Below are positions 47,201 through 60,122 of a stretch of 64,000 nt of DNA, piece by piece. The notes under the pieces were generated by a model, which saw only the letters and a program-made list of their open reading frames with translations, searched no databases and had not been told where the DNA came from. The stretch's first letter is position 1. Every line of letters starts with the position of its first letter. Where the stretch lies: contig NC_089735.1 in the NCBI RefSeq assembly GCF_035083965.1, positions 10,070,001-10,134,000 on the forward strand. Direction: 5' to 3'. Source of the stretch: Branchiostoma lanceolatum. Taxonomy: Eukaryota; Chordata; Leptocardii; Amphioxiformes; Branchiostomatidae. A program made the translations under genes and the position numbers.

Positions 47201-50200
47201 ACATTATATACACAATGGGGGGGGGGGGGGGGGTAGTTAATTGAGCTGTATACACAAGGTGTTTCATCGCATATGAATATCCAGTGTAGTTGCTTCAGAT
47301 GATAGTACAACAAGCTCTTTTCTGCATTTGTTGTAGTTAGTCTATTGAGATGTATACACATCTACAAGGACATGTTTACTGTTGAATCAAGGAGGTTTTA
47401 TATTATATATGAAACCTCATTGGTTGAATACAGGAATAAAAGACCTGTTGGTCATGATATCATACTAGTATTTCGTCGCCTCAATTCTTGTTTAACAATA
47501 TTTATGACCTCAAAATTTGAAAATATAGGAATCTTGTTTTTTTTGCCCGCCTTGTTTTTTTTCGCCCTATCTCATTAATTTTGGAGTCTGCGGAGGATGT
47601 CATCCATAAAATTTACTTGCTGTGGCCTTATGCCTGAAAAATGTTTCCTTTGTTCAATGCCTCTACGTTATAAAATTCCAAAGCCAAACACCCCCCCCCC
47701 CCTGGCGTCACAAAGAAGGGGGAGGGGGGTATACTCGATATCCGTAAACAGAAACACACTGATGATTGTGGTCAAGAATGTTTAACTTTGTACGTACCAA
47801 GTTGAGGAGCACGATCGTTTCGTTGACCTTCTCGATGTGCCGAAACAACCTAAGATGAACAGTACATACATTCTTCTTAAGTGTTGTATGAGCTTGTATC
47901 AGATATTTACAAATAGTAAAAGTAGCACGGCAAAAAACAGTTACTCAAGCAACTGGATAAAATTTTCAAACAGTCAAAATTTCTAACAGTAAAACACTTG
48001 ACTGTTTCAAAATTTTATCCAGTTTCTGGAGTAATTGTTTTGGCGTATCTTATTACCTGGATGTCTAACCTTCATCAACGTGATAAGATTAGTATAGTTC
48101 GTCAAAGTTACGGGTAGAATGCAAAGACGAATGCCTCGAACAAAGCATTCTCCGCAAGTTGCAAACCTGGAAGTAGGAGAGGGTATCAACTACTAGTAGA
48201 TAAAGATTTAACACAACATTTTTTCTGGACTAACCTGGTATGTGTATCCCATGTAGAGCTCACCAGGATAAATGCCAGCGCATAGATCAAAAGTTTGAAC
48301 CAAATCTGTAGTAAACCGGCCAGTAAGTCCTGTAAAGAAAACAATGTCTGTTTTTCTATAGTCTTCTCCAAACTTTCCCTGGTTAGTATAACCAAATGAT
48401 AATGATATGATTGTTTCGTAACGTTGCCTCTCTTCTTTGGTTTAAATACATTCAACATTTATATGTTATTTTTTTACAGAACATTATGTTATATTTAATA
48501 TGTATTTTCAACAGTGGCGATAAAATGATTACCATCTCCAATAGGTCAAAGAGGTTAATATGGAAAATTAGATTATAGCGTTAGTCTCAATGAAGTTAAT
48601 TTGTATTCGTCTGTAAAGTCAATTAGAAAAGATGACAGCTGAAAGCAGCTTAATGAAGTTAGCGGTATTATTCCATATGGCCTGTCGAGCGGCGGTCTTA
48701 CTGATGGAGCAGATAATCACTTAATCGATATTCAAGTCTTCTCCGTTTGTTGGGGATGACAGCGGCAATGAAATTAATCTAATTAGCAATAGCTACCACT
48801 TTATTACCGTTTCCTTCACTTTGTAACTATTAGATTAGGGCAGAGAAACTATGCAGCTAAATTGAAATACACTGTTGTTTTGAAATTGACATGTCCTCCA
48901 ACTCACCGGAAAAAGCTCAGCCCTCGTCCGCTATCTGACTCAATTGCTCTGGACACCGGGACGGGGGGTGATATTGACTTCCACAACCTTTAACCGATTA
49001 CTGACGTCACACGTGGACAAAATCTCACGTCCAGAGCAATGTGTTCATTTAACTAACAACAATCTTTATTGACAGAACAAAAGTACAGCGACTTTCGTAA
49101 GGTCTTCTACAACAATACATGCAAACATAAACAATGGGAATGTAGCTACAGAGGGCCGAGTGATGCAATAAACAAATTTCAGTGCTTCTTTTTTTGAAGG
49201 TGGAGAGCAGTTCAATTCCTTCATAATGTAATTTAACGTTTACGATTAAATTTAGACCTATGCTTGAAAGTGCTGTTCATAGATTCATCACAATTGGTTC
49301 CCTATTCGGGCACATGAATATTTTCAGGAGTTCGGTTCTACATATCGTCTTTGAGTTCAGTTTGAAGAAAGAAATTCCCTTATCTGTATTGCTATGAGCT
49401 GAGGGCAAGCAAAGAAATAGACAGTCCTATGGACTAAAAATTCATGTGAACACATTCCTGTACAATTCCTAGAATTATTTCAGACTGCACACAATACTAT
49501 ACCATTAGGCTCACCCCATGAGGCTTCCACAAAAACAGCTAAATGCAAACACGTACGCAAGAAAGAAAGAGAAGGAGCTCAAAAATCCTTACGATCGCAA
49601 CTTGGCAACCTTTCCCCAAGGGTAATCCTTTCAATAGTATGAGCAGTACTCTCTGAAAATTCAATTTTGTGTTCCAAAGGGGTTTAACTTAGTTCAGATA
49701 AATTATTCACACTTAGACCTAATAGAATTTGCACACATCAATTGTCAAGGATAATCTTAGAGATAAGCCTTGACTCTTGAGCGTAGTTGTAAAGGTAACG
49801 ACACTAGTGTTGTATCTAGCCTTGAACGTAGTTGTAGTGTACTAGCTATAGGCAACCACACCTAGTGTTTCTTTCTGCACTTCTTGAATACACGCATGTA
49901 AGACTTGTATGATGTCTGTAACACCATGTTTTGTCACACTTCAACATTTGTTACAACGTTTATGGTGTCTATTCTTAAAATATAGACATTTCTTCTTGCC
50001 CGTCTTTTTTTTTCTTCTGCCCTCCCGTTAGATGTGAAGTGTGTAGGGAATGTTACATAAGATTAACTTGCTGTTGACTAAGAAAAAAGCCAACTGCTAG
50101 TTATATATTACCGGTACCTTGCTTCCAGCAACCCCTTGCACTGCTTGACCGGACAATGGTAGAATCTGTATTGGCACAACAAAAGTAGTGACTTTCGTAC

Positions 50201-51445
50201 AGTTGAATACAAGTTACAAAATAGAAATACAAAATAGATTTTAAAATTCTACTTATAAACAATATAGGCCAACATACGTGATTCTCTTAAGTCTTGATAC
50301 AATTAGGTGGGACTAGACGTGAGTGTCAATATCTTTTCTGATATAACAAATCAACCGTTATGCACTTACCAACTTTTGCAGTGTAAGAGTTGTCATATCT
50401 TAAGATATAGTCAAATCTGTTTATCGTATCGAGTCTCTTGAAATCTGTTTTACTTAAAAAAGGAATGTGAATGTCTTATCACGTCATCATATCTGGAGCA
50501 ATCTATGACAAAGTGGAATTCCTTTTCAATTTGCTAAGACATGCGAAAGGCAGTTAGCTGTCATCTTTTCCACTCGTCACTAAATCCCTCGTGAACCACT
50601 TACAAATCGCTCGTGTTGAACCATTTTACCGGCACATCGCACGCAAAATTATGACCTACTTAAATAAAACACCGCACGCAATTATGAATCATTTACGAAA
50701 CAGTCATGTTATGAGCCTTTTACTGTCCCTTTTTATTAAATGATACGTTAGTCAGGCTCTGTATTTTATTTTGATCGTAATTTTGCATTAAAGCTAGAGA
50801 AGGCCTAGGGGCATGACCAAAAGAGTCATCGACTGTGAGGTGATATTCAGGCTGTCTAATTATCAGTAAATGAATGATGGGGTGCATTCACGACAATGGC
50901 ACTGGACAGTTGACTGTTGATTGGACCGACTTCATGGATAATAGATAAATAATGCATGTAATGTTGACAATATTTGGCCTACTAAGAGCCACACATTAAT
51001 CAATTTTAATTGTTATTGAATCAAGGGCCATAAAAATATGTATAGCCTTCGTTCATGCTTTCTGTTAGGATTATTGTGTAACGTCTAGCAGGATTCTAAG
51101 TGGAGATACAAATTTTTGCCTGTAGACACGTACATAAATTTTTCACATATGGTGTTGTGCAAAGAATGCAATCGTCGTAACCACCTCTCAAGTCAACAAA
51201 CAGCATACAGAGGTACTCACTTCACCCATTCCACCACTGATAGACAGAGACAAATGTTTAGTCTGGACATTATCCTACTTGGGGGCTGAAATTGCATGTG
51301 AAACACCAAAGGAGTAGGCTCTAGCCTAACAAGGATACCATCTAGACTTGTAACATCTTACCATGATGGTGGCAACGATAGCGAAGATGGCATCGCTGTA
51401 GGCTAGGGACCTCTCAGAAGGGTTGATGTGGTCGTCTCTCGCCAT
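41269..51445 (-). CDS. TMEM175: TMEM175-type endolysosomal cation channel, paralog C
   Basis: Twenty coding exons: 51445-51362, 50165-50118, 48329-48235, 47849-47798, 46804-46769, 46482-46399, 46193-46122, 45776-45684, 45454-45376, 45173-45096, 44657-44603, 44489-44377, 44110-44076, 43928-43884, 43532-43470, 43322-43219, 42785-42702, 42204-42147, 41720-41661, 41394-41269. They give 487 residues. Repeat 1 opens with RSLAYSDAIFAIVAT and repeat 2 with RLSCFSDGVYSIVAT. THTRLFRHIEKVNETIVLLNL and LLWYLHHTMF closely follow human TMEM175. The last exon starts KCLEKGE and ends at a TGA at 41271-41269; its assignment rests on a ttccag acceptor, phase 0 and similar length to the tails of A and B, so it is the least certain exon. 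The donor of exon 15 (gtcaat) is non-consensus but fits the paralogs. Confidence 0.92.
42424..42552. repeat. ~22-bp minisatellite
   Basis: About six units of tttcgctacatggcacaagt in intron 17 of paralog C. Confidence 0.8.
42867..43055. mobile_element. ATTCCGCCACCC element, copy 3
   Basis: attccgccaccctgaaaag at the left; tttttcaaagtggcggat then taacccggcgggttaatg toward the right. It is the most intact copy of the family and lies in intron 16 of paralog C. Confidence 0.7.
46991..47380. repeat. Three-unit tandem repeat, ~130-bp unit
   Basis: Units start near aggtgtttcattgcatatga and contain gatggtatgacaagctgttt. The second unit is interrupted by a run of about 16 G. Intron 4 of paralog C. 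Confidence 0.8.
47929..48045. mobile_element. Foldback hairpin with ~45-bp arms
   Basis: The arms meet at ...caaacagtcaa and ttgactgtttcaa... around a 20-nt loop, and continue through ctggataaaatttt and its inverse to gccaaaac-type ends. Intron 3 of paralog C. Confidence 0.75.
49050..49130 (-). mobile_element. LINE 3'-tail relic
   Basis: caacaatctttattgacag...gcgactttcgtaaggtcttc; inverse of the LINE tail in 35000-35080. Intron 2 of paralog C. Confidence 0.6.
50172..50220 (-). mobile_element. LINE 3'-tail fragment
   Basis: gcacaacaaaagtagtgact followed by ttcgtac matches part of the same tail family, only a few bases from exon 2 of paralog C. Confidence 0.35.
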
Positions 51446-51499
51446 TTTGGTGACCTTACGTCGCTACTTGTGGGGCGAGAATAGCGGCGCTGTCGTCTG

Positions 51500-51511
51500 T
51501 ATATATAAATA
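51500..51511 (-). promoter_or_regulatory. TATA-like box of TMEM175 paralog C
   Basis: Minus strand reads TATTTATATATA, with the core starting 55 bp upstream of the ATG at 51445, the same spacing as in paralog B. Confidence 0.5.
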
Positions 51512-53433
51512 AACTCTAGCCAGCGGGCGTGGTTCTCCCTAGATACAATGGCTAACTTTCAAACGGTCAAAGAATATGGACGCTTGTGACGTAACACAAT
51601 AAGTCAAATCAACATTGGAGAGTAATTGTTTGTCAAGGATCAGACAACTTTAAAGGCAAACGTCCTCGCATCCAATTGGTTGTCTACGCCTGAAATTCTG
51701 CGTGGTTAAATTTCACGCTGAAATGTAGTTAATTGCAAACCAATAGTGTTATACAAGCTACAAGGTGCATATAAATGATATACTATAAAGGTTTATATGG
51801 ATCATAATCACCATACTAGTACATAGAGTTGAAAAAAAAAATCTATTCTACATGTACGTTGTGGGGTGAATAGTGAGGAATTGGACGTCATCAAACAATT
51901 TCATGAAAACGCTTGTCTTTGATCACAGAGCCAACTGCGTCTATCGTGACCTCGCTGCTATTTGCTTACATGTCAATTGTTTATTGTGAATTGATGTGAT
52001 ATTTCTACATTGAATACAGGTAATAAAACCCATTCGCTGACATATCCCACGTGTCTAGCAACTTTAACAATGGCCTACATTCAATTCTACTCATTATGCA
52101 GATGAATCGATTTGTTTTTATCCACAATGAAACACATAAAGATACGGTTTAAATTCATTATCGAAATAGGTACGTTTGCACATTGTGACACTGTATACAT
52201 ATTGGGTACCTGGCACTAACAGGTGAGGGTCACTGATGACGTCAGACAAAGTGGACGGTCGTCCGGTTATTTCGAAACCATAGTAATGACTGTTTTCAGG
52301 GTTAACTTGTGGTGAAATGCTTCATGTATTCTAACTTGTGAGTTGATAATACTCCTAGCAGATCTAAAGCAGACAAGCAAGTTGTCCTCCACATGTACAG
52401 CTTCAGCCCCTTGAGATTTCGTCTATTTGAATAGCACACGATCTTTATAGCCATGCTACACCGTGGAGAGTCCCGTATATTTGTCTGTTGAAAGATGGTA
52501 CCGGTATGGACTATCGTACGATGTATCTAGACATGCTTTGACTACGTTGGAGAAAGGTAACTGTTTTCATGTCACGGTGCAGTTTACAACAGGCCGTCTA
52601 GGGACGCCCTCTTGCGGTTTGATTGTGAAGTCTACCGTCTCTATGGTCTTGTCGGATTATTTTGGAAAGGCGTGTGTTACTAGGAGCCAACAAGTGTAGA
52701 GAAAACGAGTATTTGTCCTTGAAACTAGGAAAACCCTATCCAAATTGAACAAGAGTCCGTAGGACACAATTCTCCGTGAAGTATTTATAGTATGTACAAG
52801 TATTGACCCACACAAATTGCATCTCTGCACAGTCCAAGTAGTGTTCTAGAGCAAGTAAAGAAAAAGTGTTTGTTTATCTTTTTCTTTCAATACAGGAGTG
52901 GTCAACCTGCTGAAAAGTATGTTTTTACAGCATGGCACAGATGGGATCTAGAAATTCCGGGAAAAGTCACAAAGTTAGATCTAGATGGCCACTTTATCAA
53001 CGAACCATTCAGCCTTACAACTAAGATGTATCAGAAATCACAAATATGCAGTAAATCCTCTTTCCACAATTTATTGCAGGCCGGTCTGATCTATAGCTAT
53101 CAAGCTATTTGCAATAAAAAAAGGCTAATTTATATTATCGTAACATTTCACGAAGCTCGAAGGTCAAAGGTCACCGGATCTAACCACCCGGAAGTGACAC
53201 TGGCGCGCGCACTTTTCTGAGAGATATTTCTCAACAATCTTTCATCCCCTGCGTAAACTTTTTACATTGTCACAGCCTCCGTATTATAGACTACAAGTGT
53301 GGTAAGTTTGAAGGTCCAGAGATTTGCCATTTTCACACTGTGCGTAAAAGTGCATCGTCCGTCCCGTGCGCACATACTGTATGCGAGTTTCGAGTGGACA
53401 CGGCATACTTAATACACAGACTGGAGAGCACTT

Positions 53434-53829
53434 TGCACATGTTCGCAGCTAAAACTCACAATTCCCGTTGCCGCATTGGTATGTAACTTGGTATATCGTT
53501 TGCTAGGTTGCGTGTGGTGATGCACGTTGTCTATTTTTCAATGTAACGGTGACTATACGATCACAGCAAGTAAGGAAGATTTATACCCCGTATCTGCCTG
53601 AAGTATTCCAGTCATGCATGACAGATTATAACATGGTCCCTATGGCAGGGTAGTGGGACATAGCATTAATTATAGGGGTGCAATTACGATATTGGATTGA
53701 CGTTTAAAGTAGTTATGGTGTAACAAAGCTATTGTGCATCACCACGCCGAACCAGGCAAACGATATGCCAAGTTACACACCAATGCGACAACGGGATCGT
53801 GAGTTATAGCTGCGAACGCGCAAACAAAT
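53434..53829. mobile_element. Foldback element, ~95-bp inverted arms
   Basis: Left arm 53434-53526 (gttcgcagctaaaactcac ... gtggtgatgcac) is repeated inverted at 53733-53829 with about 85 percent identity judged by eye. The ~200-bp centre has no ORF. Confidence 0.8.
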
Positions 53830-56800
53830 GCATTCCCAATACTCCCAGAAGGAGGTATTCCTCCTTCCCGGAGTAACAATGCAATTGCAAGGTATGAGAG
53901 CCGACCAACTCTAATCAGGCCTAGGACCCTACAAGTTCCAACACAGGGCCACAGATCATTGCACTGCAGTTCTAAATCGCTAGATAGCGCTATTGCTCTA
54001 TTTGTTGCTGAACTCGAAACGCTTCAGGTAGTCGTTTGGTTGCTTACCCCCCTATCCCATGTAAAAAAAAAGAATTGAAAATAAACATCAATACAGCTTT
54101 ATATCTGGCTTTTCTAATATACATTTACTTGTCTAAATTATTTCTCTAAAGCTTTCGCTGCTATTAAAAAGTAGTCAAAGTAGCTGAAGTAGCTAAAGCT
54201 CGAAGGCATTCTTTAGTCTATGTTGTGTCTTTCTTCCGTCCTTTTATTAAAGGAAGAAGGAAAGACATATCAAGAACCACATATTCATGACATTGCCTTG
54301 GCACTGAACTGAAAGGAGAGAAGAACATTTTCAGTTCTGCTGTGTAAAGTTTGTCATCTGTAGTACGGAATTATAGAGAAGAGTATGGGCGACCCAATGT
54401 GCTTCGCTAAAAACTCTTGTATTGCACTAGCACTAGCTACTTTACAAGTATTGTGCGTCACATCAACTGAGGATGACAACCAAAGAAGAAGCATACAGCA
54501 TAGCACGTATATCCATCAATCTATTAGTAACAAAGGCTGTCCCAGATAGTGGTCAGATATCATCTTCCCGTGTGACAGGAGATGTTTCTACACGCTTGTC
54601 TTCCCTCGGGTTTCTTTCTTCCTTTGGTCTTCTTTCTTTGCAGAACGCCTAGTGTACATGTCACAATATTTGTTAACCCCATATCTATGCATTATATGTC
54701 AATCAGTCCCTGTGCCTGAAAAGATCAGCGTTATGTTAGTATTTGCCGATACTAGTTAAAATCATCTTTTTAGTGGTGAATTTAGCTAAAATAGAGTTGT
54801 TGTTGCTGACTACAGTATCTTAGATCTGTAAGCGTAGTATATACGTAAGTCACAGGTTCTTGACAACATTTGTAGACAAATGCTTTCTCCTATACTTTTC
54901 TTTCCTTTTTACATTGTACTGGTCAGTTTCGCTGTAGAACTCACGGATCCCATACTATTTTTCTCTATCTAAAGAGTGACCTAATTGAGTAAGAATGGCT
55001 GAGATTGTCCCTGCCAGTTTTATCAGTGTGTGATCTATACCCCGCGCCACTCGGTACCCCGTACCATCAACCGCGTCTAATGCTATCAGCGATGGGCTCA
55101 CCCCCTCCATTACGAATGCGGATAAGAGCCCAATTTACTCAAAAGACAAGGATTTCCACCATTTTTCCACAATCCCTTGTCTAATCCGTCTCAAAATCCG
55201 ATGCACTTAAGTTATTTTCCTTTCCATCGAGACGTTTGGTGGTCACCAAAGATAAGGGTTATCTCAGAGTGAACGAATTCCGGTATAAGGCCAGAATGAA
55301 TATTGTTCCTTCTTTTTGTTACAATTCTTGTATTCTTTTGAAATCCAGCGTTTGAAATTCGCACGTAGTCGTGCATCAAGCCATGTCAGCTTGCGCCTCG
55401 CCAAAGACACAGGGTCTACTCTGTAGGCTCACCCACCTGTCTAAGGCAATAACACCCGCTCTTCTTCTAAAACAACAGTTTCAAAAGGAAGCGCTGAGTG
55501 ATTGCGTCCTCTAATTCAATCCAGCGTCCATTCTTTCCATCAACTAAGTGTGGTGTACTCATACACCTAGATAAGCGAACCGTGGGCATCTTTTGAACGG
55601 AACCACAACAAAGGAAGGGCAGAACCTGAGGAAGAAAGACGATAAGATTGACAATATGAGCCTCCAAGAGTATGGTATATCAGCGAGGAGGGTAGGGCAG
55701 GGCTTAACGGATTCTACAAAAACAAAGACCGGGGATTATAGAAGCATTAAACGGAGGGAAATTCGGATTAGGGGGCGCTTGATGTCTCTTGAGTTTGTTT
55801 TATCGCATTCATAAAGGAAACGTGAGACATGAGAGGTCTACAAGGCAGGGTTTGGATACAAGAGAGGGTTTAAGAAACATTTCTACGCCATCAGAGAAGG
55901 AGGTATTTTGATACAACTCAAGGAGTTCCCGGTGTCCACTAGCCACTTCTCAGGAGTGTGTGATTTTGTTATGAAGTGGTGCATTCTCCACTTCATGGAC
56001 TCCACGGTTAGTTGAAACATCAATAAGTAGTCGATAGCACGTCTTTCAGAACGATTTGGTTATGAAATTGTTATGATTTCTATATCACAGGTAAAAACGT
56101 CTTACATAATTGCCTTAGCTACTTAACAACATATCATGCTTAATTTTTCTCAGCCCATATAGTGAAAAGCCCACGAAAAGTGAGGAATATTTGCATGTCC
56201 TCGGTCGATGGAATCTAAAAGAAACATGTTAAAATGTTGACACGTATCATTACGAATCGGATTTAACGGCAGATAGATGCCTGTCACTCCAAATCACCTG
56301 GCTACAAAAAAAATGAATTTCCATTAGCAAAATTCCACCGATTTGAGGGAATTAGATAGAAGAAATCCCTTGTTATGATCTGTCTTGTTCCCATGGTTCT
56401 CATCAGATTATCTCTCTCGTTCCCATGGTTTTAGGTTGGTCCATGAAAGGTTGCGATTGTTGTGGGGGATATGATAGGCGTGGTCAATGTTTAGATCAAA
56501 TAACGAAGTTGTAAGTCCCAAACAATCTGGCCACACAACACGAGGAACCAGTTAAACAATCCCACAAACAAGCACACATGTAAGCAAATGAACGGCACTC
56601 GCCCTGTCACTCAAGAACGAAGCCTATAGATCATGACTAAACAAATTACGTGTCCGCTACATCAAATTAAAATCCAGTACATGTATAAGAAAACATATAC
56701 TCTCCTGAAATGTGAATTGTTAGCCTTTTTTTGTACGAACCACCCCGTGAACTCTAGTAAAGAAGAGAAAAAAACAATAACATCGAAATTCTATCGCACG

Positions 56801-59800
56801 CACTTGAAGAAGCTTAACCAGAGAATAAGGAAAAGAAGAGGAGTGGTATTGGGAGGGGTAAATTTGTTTTTTTTAGTCAGATTGACAAATATTTGGATGA
56901 ACAAACAGACATTCCAAGAATTCGGCTGGAATTGTTTGGAGGCGGGTAGGGGTGGGGTTGGGTGTATCTCCCACCATGTATGGAATTAACAAAGGAATTA
57001 GCGTCAGTCTTAACTGGCGTTCTCAAGTTACCACTCATTGGGATAATGTTATGGACTTTGATATTTCAACGACTGAGTTTTAAATTCTTAAAATGAAACG
57101 CCATTCTCATTTTATTGATTGTTTTATAGATTTAATTCGCATACATAAAAGTAACTAAATATAAGATTAGATTCACGAAACATGCACTGGAGCGCCAGCA
57201 GCCTTGTGCTTTTTCTTTATCACTCCCTAATTTGCTATTATTCAAAAATAGGACATTCAAAATACAATATTATCATGTTTCTGGCTTATCAGGAATAGTA
57301 AGAAACCACATTGCCACTGACATATTTGTGCTCTAGATGGCTAAGCCTTTATGGTTCAGTGGCTTTATTATCACAACAGATAATTGAAATCTCTCGATTA
57401 GACGAGGTATGACGAAACTTTATATCATGATATGGTGTGATAAGAATATCAGTCAGATCTATTATCATTAACGCATTGTCTTAGTACATTGACAAATTTA
57501 TTTTTGGCGTACGCAAAATTCTCCATGGTCAACTTCCAATATGAGAAACAGACGACCATTTAGCAATGCACAAGACTAAGTACGCAAGACATTTCATTAA
57601 CGCGATATATTATATGTAGCTGCAGGTTTTCATAAACAGCATTATGAAAAATTGAGTGACAGGCAAATTATTGCCGGAAATGATAGGAATATGAACAAAA
57701 GTCAGTTTTCGATATGATGAGATATTTGTATGTGATTGGACGTTCCTGTCTCTGTAGTGGTTTTCACAGCCCACTGACTCTGTGACTGACAGCAAACACA
57801 ATTCTGGTGGATTCCCAGGCGACATTTCCATTAAACCGTACCTTGGGGCCGATCCCAAAGCGTCAGATAACTGTCAGACGGCCTGAGCTGGCTGTGGGCG
57901 CCTGAAGTCGACACCTCCCAGCCTTTGTATCACTTCCCCGGCGTCCTGTTTGACAAAAGCAGACAAAATGGTGCCCTACCCAGATGGTCTACCGTTCACA
58001 TCGGCCTCCTAACCCCCCTTCAGATCTCTATCATCTGTGCCAATACAAACAGACAGACCTTAACGAAGTGGTAGGGAAGACGCGACTATTTTGTCTTAGA
58101 AGACACTGGTCTCTTCGCACCGACCTTCTAAAACGCGGGAGATCTCTATCGTATGGAGAAGGTCAACAGAGGTCGGCTGGAAAGACGGAAGAGTTGGGTT
58201 CGCTGGATGTTGTGTAAATCTTTGTTGTGATTTGTGTCGCCTCCATCTCCCTGAAAGAGGCTAGTGGTCTAGAGGTTGTTTCTCTGTCGACAATCCCACA
58301 CAGATGTTCGCGATGTTGTAGTTCAATCCGTTAGTTATGTGTCATTGACCTCTTTTGATGTGTAATTTCCCATAGACATCCCATACTTTTTGTAGTATAA
58401 CAAAAGACATCTGAGGCTAGGAAAAGACGCAGGTTTTGGCAAAGATTCCATTAGATGAGTCGTATCATACTGCTTGAATGGTATATCCAATTGATATGCA
58501 TTAATATTTCTAGTCTTAGAATTGAATATTCCAACAGAAACATTCAGTCACCACCACTCGCAATGACAAGTGCAATGTCATCATGTAAATTGAGAATAAA
58601 AATATACGAACATAGACATGAAAACTTCCAAACCCATTTCGTCCTTTCGACGGTCTTGTCAAATTAATCTTGATACATTTTGCATACTTTCTTTAACTGA
58701 TACTGAAACAGAGGTTTCATCCTTTGTAGCACGGGCGTGTTTTAGGATTTTCTCAAAGTGAAATATTGTTAGGTAAAGCATTTCCGAAAGTTGACACATA
58801 CTACTCTGTGTAACTTTGCCTTGAAATGTCTTCTAGGAATGAAAATTATTTGGTATCTAAGTGGCATAATCTACTCAATTTTGTTTACCAATACTGTACT
58901 GTTTACTTTTAACTCCATAAGAAAAATATCAAAGTGATTTTATAATTAAGACATCAACATGCGGTTATGTGAGTTATGATTTATGGTTTTGTATAGTTCA
59001 TAACGATAGTGTAATGTCAAACAAGAAAATCCAAACGAAAAAAAAATTAACTTTCAACTTCGTTTATACATATCATCTATATTTTACATTGTGGGGACCG
59101 ACAGTCACATACACTTCTATTTCACTACTTTGTTGTAAAATACAATTCATATCACGTAAAATCGTACACATGAAACAGGTGCTACATGTTTAAAGATTAG
59201 ACATTGTTGGAAACAAATCTAGTGGAAAGAGTTGTCACACAAACTGAATGTCCTATATTGAATCCCACGCCAGCTGTTTCCCAACACCTACAAAGTTTTC
59301 TATAACCTGGGAGGTGACCCGGATTTAGATAATTATATTGGGGATGATACACAATAAGAGAAACGTCTATCTGATATCATGTAGAAATATGTGGGATAAC
59401 CACATCTAATCTACTTTGCCTTCCAGCAATTTAAGAGTAATACAAAAAGGGCTTTTCAACTTTCGTCCTTTCTTTCTTTTCTTAAACTTTAATACACTAA
59501 GAGTGTGGGTATATTTTGTCTTGTAGATGTCTTTGTTGCGTAGATGTTTTCTATTTATGTTTGACCTTGTCGTCTTTTCTGTCGTCTTAAATTAACGTCT
59601 TCGTGGTTACTTCTCTCTTTCTTAGCGATTTCTATCTTGAGTCGCCGGAGGCTAACGCCGGTTCTGTCATCTCTGATTGGCAGTTGGTTGACCTTTGTGA
59701 CCTCTGGTGACATGACCCCGGACCTCGTTTCAGCTCAGCCGCTCGCCGCTGGCTGGAAATAAGAGAGGGGCAATTATAAACTACCTCACCACCCTGTGTG

Positions 59801-59814
59801 TTCCGGGTCTTCAA

Positions 59815-60122
59815 CGTCTAAGTTATAAGTAGAGAATGGACAAAACAGAAGTAAAGAATATTCCATAAGGTATTCTGCAAGTGTAGATACAAAAAGAGAA
59901 GAATATGGCGATTTTAACAAAGTAATTACAATGTACATGTATATGGGAATCATTGTTTTCAGCTATACGTCTAAGTTATAAGTAGAGAAATGTATTGAAA
60001 AATAAGTAGTACAGGAGATTTTATAAGATATTCTACAACTGTAGTTACAAAAAAACAAAATACGGTGATTTTAACATGATAGCAATTACAAGGTATATAC
60101 ATTTGAGAATATCAGTATATGG
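59815..60122. repeat. Tandem duplication, ~154-bp unit
   Basis: gtctaagttataagtagaga begins both copies (59815 and 59969). The body carries a degenerate form of the LINE-tail sequence (ataaggtattctgcaagtgt). Confidence 0.75.

Noticed and set aside
26543-51460. Shared TGACCTTACG 10-mer just upstream of paralogs A (26543-26552) and C (51451-51460)
   Set aside because: The same 10-mer also occurs in the LINE tail near 35036, and B lacks it; chance or repeat origin cannot be excluded.
17090-52055. CACGTG E-boxes (about 17090, 49008, 52048) as CLEAR/TFEB sites for lysosomal genes
   Set aside because: None lies in a proximal promoter and none has the full GTCACGTGAC context.
52870-53220. 116-codon open frame and its neighbour at 52463-52699 as a gene
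   Set aside because: No recognisable domain, no partner exons, and composition like random sequence.
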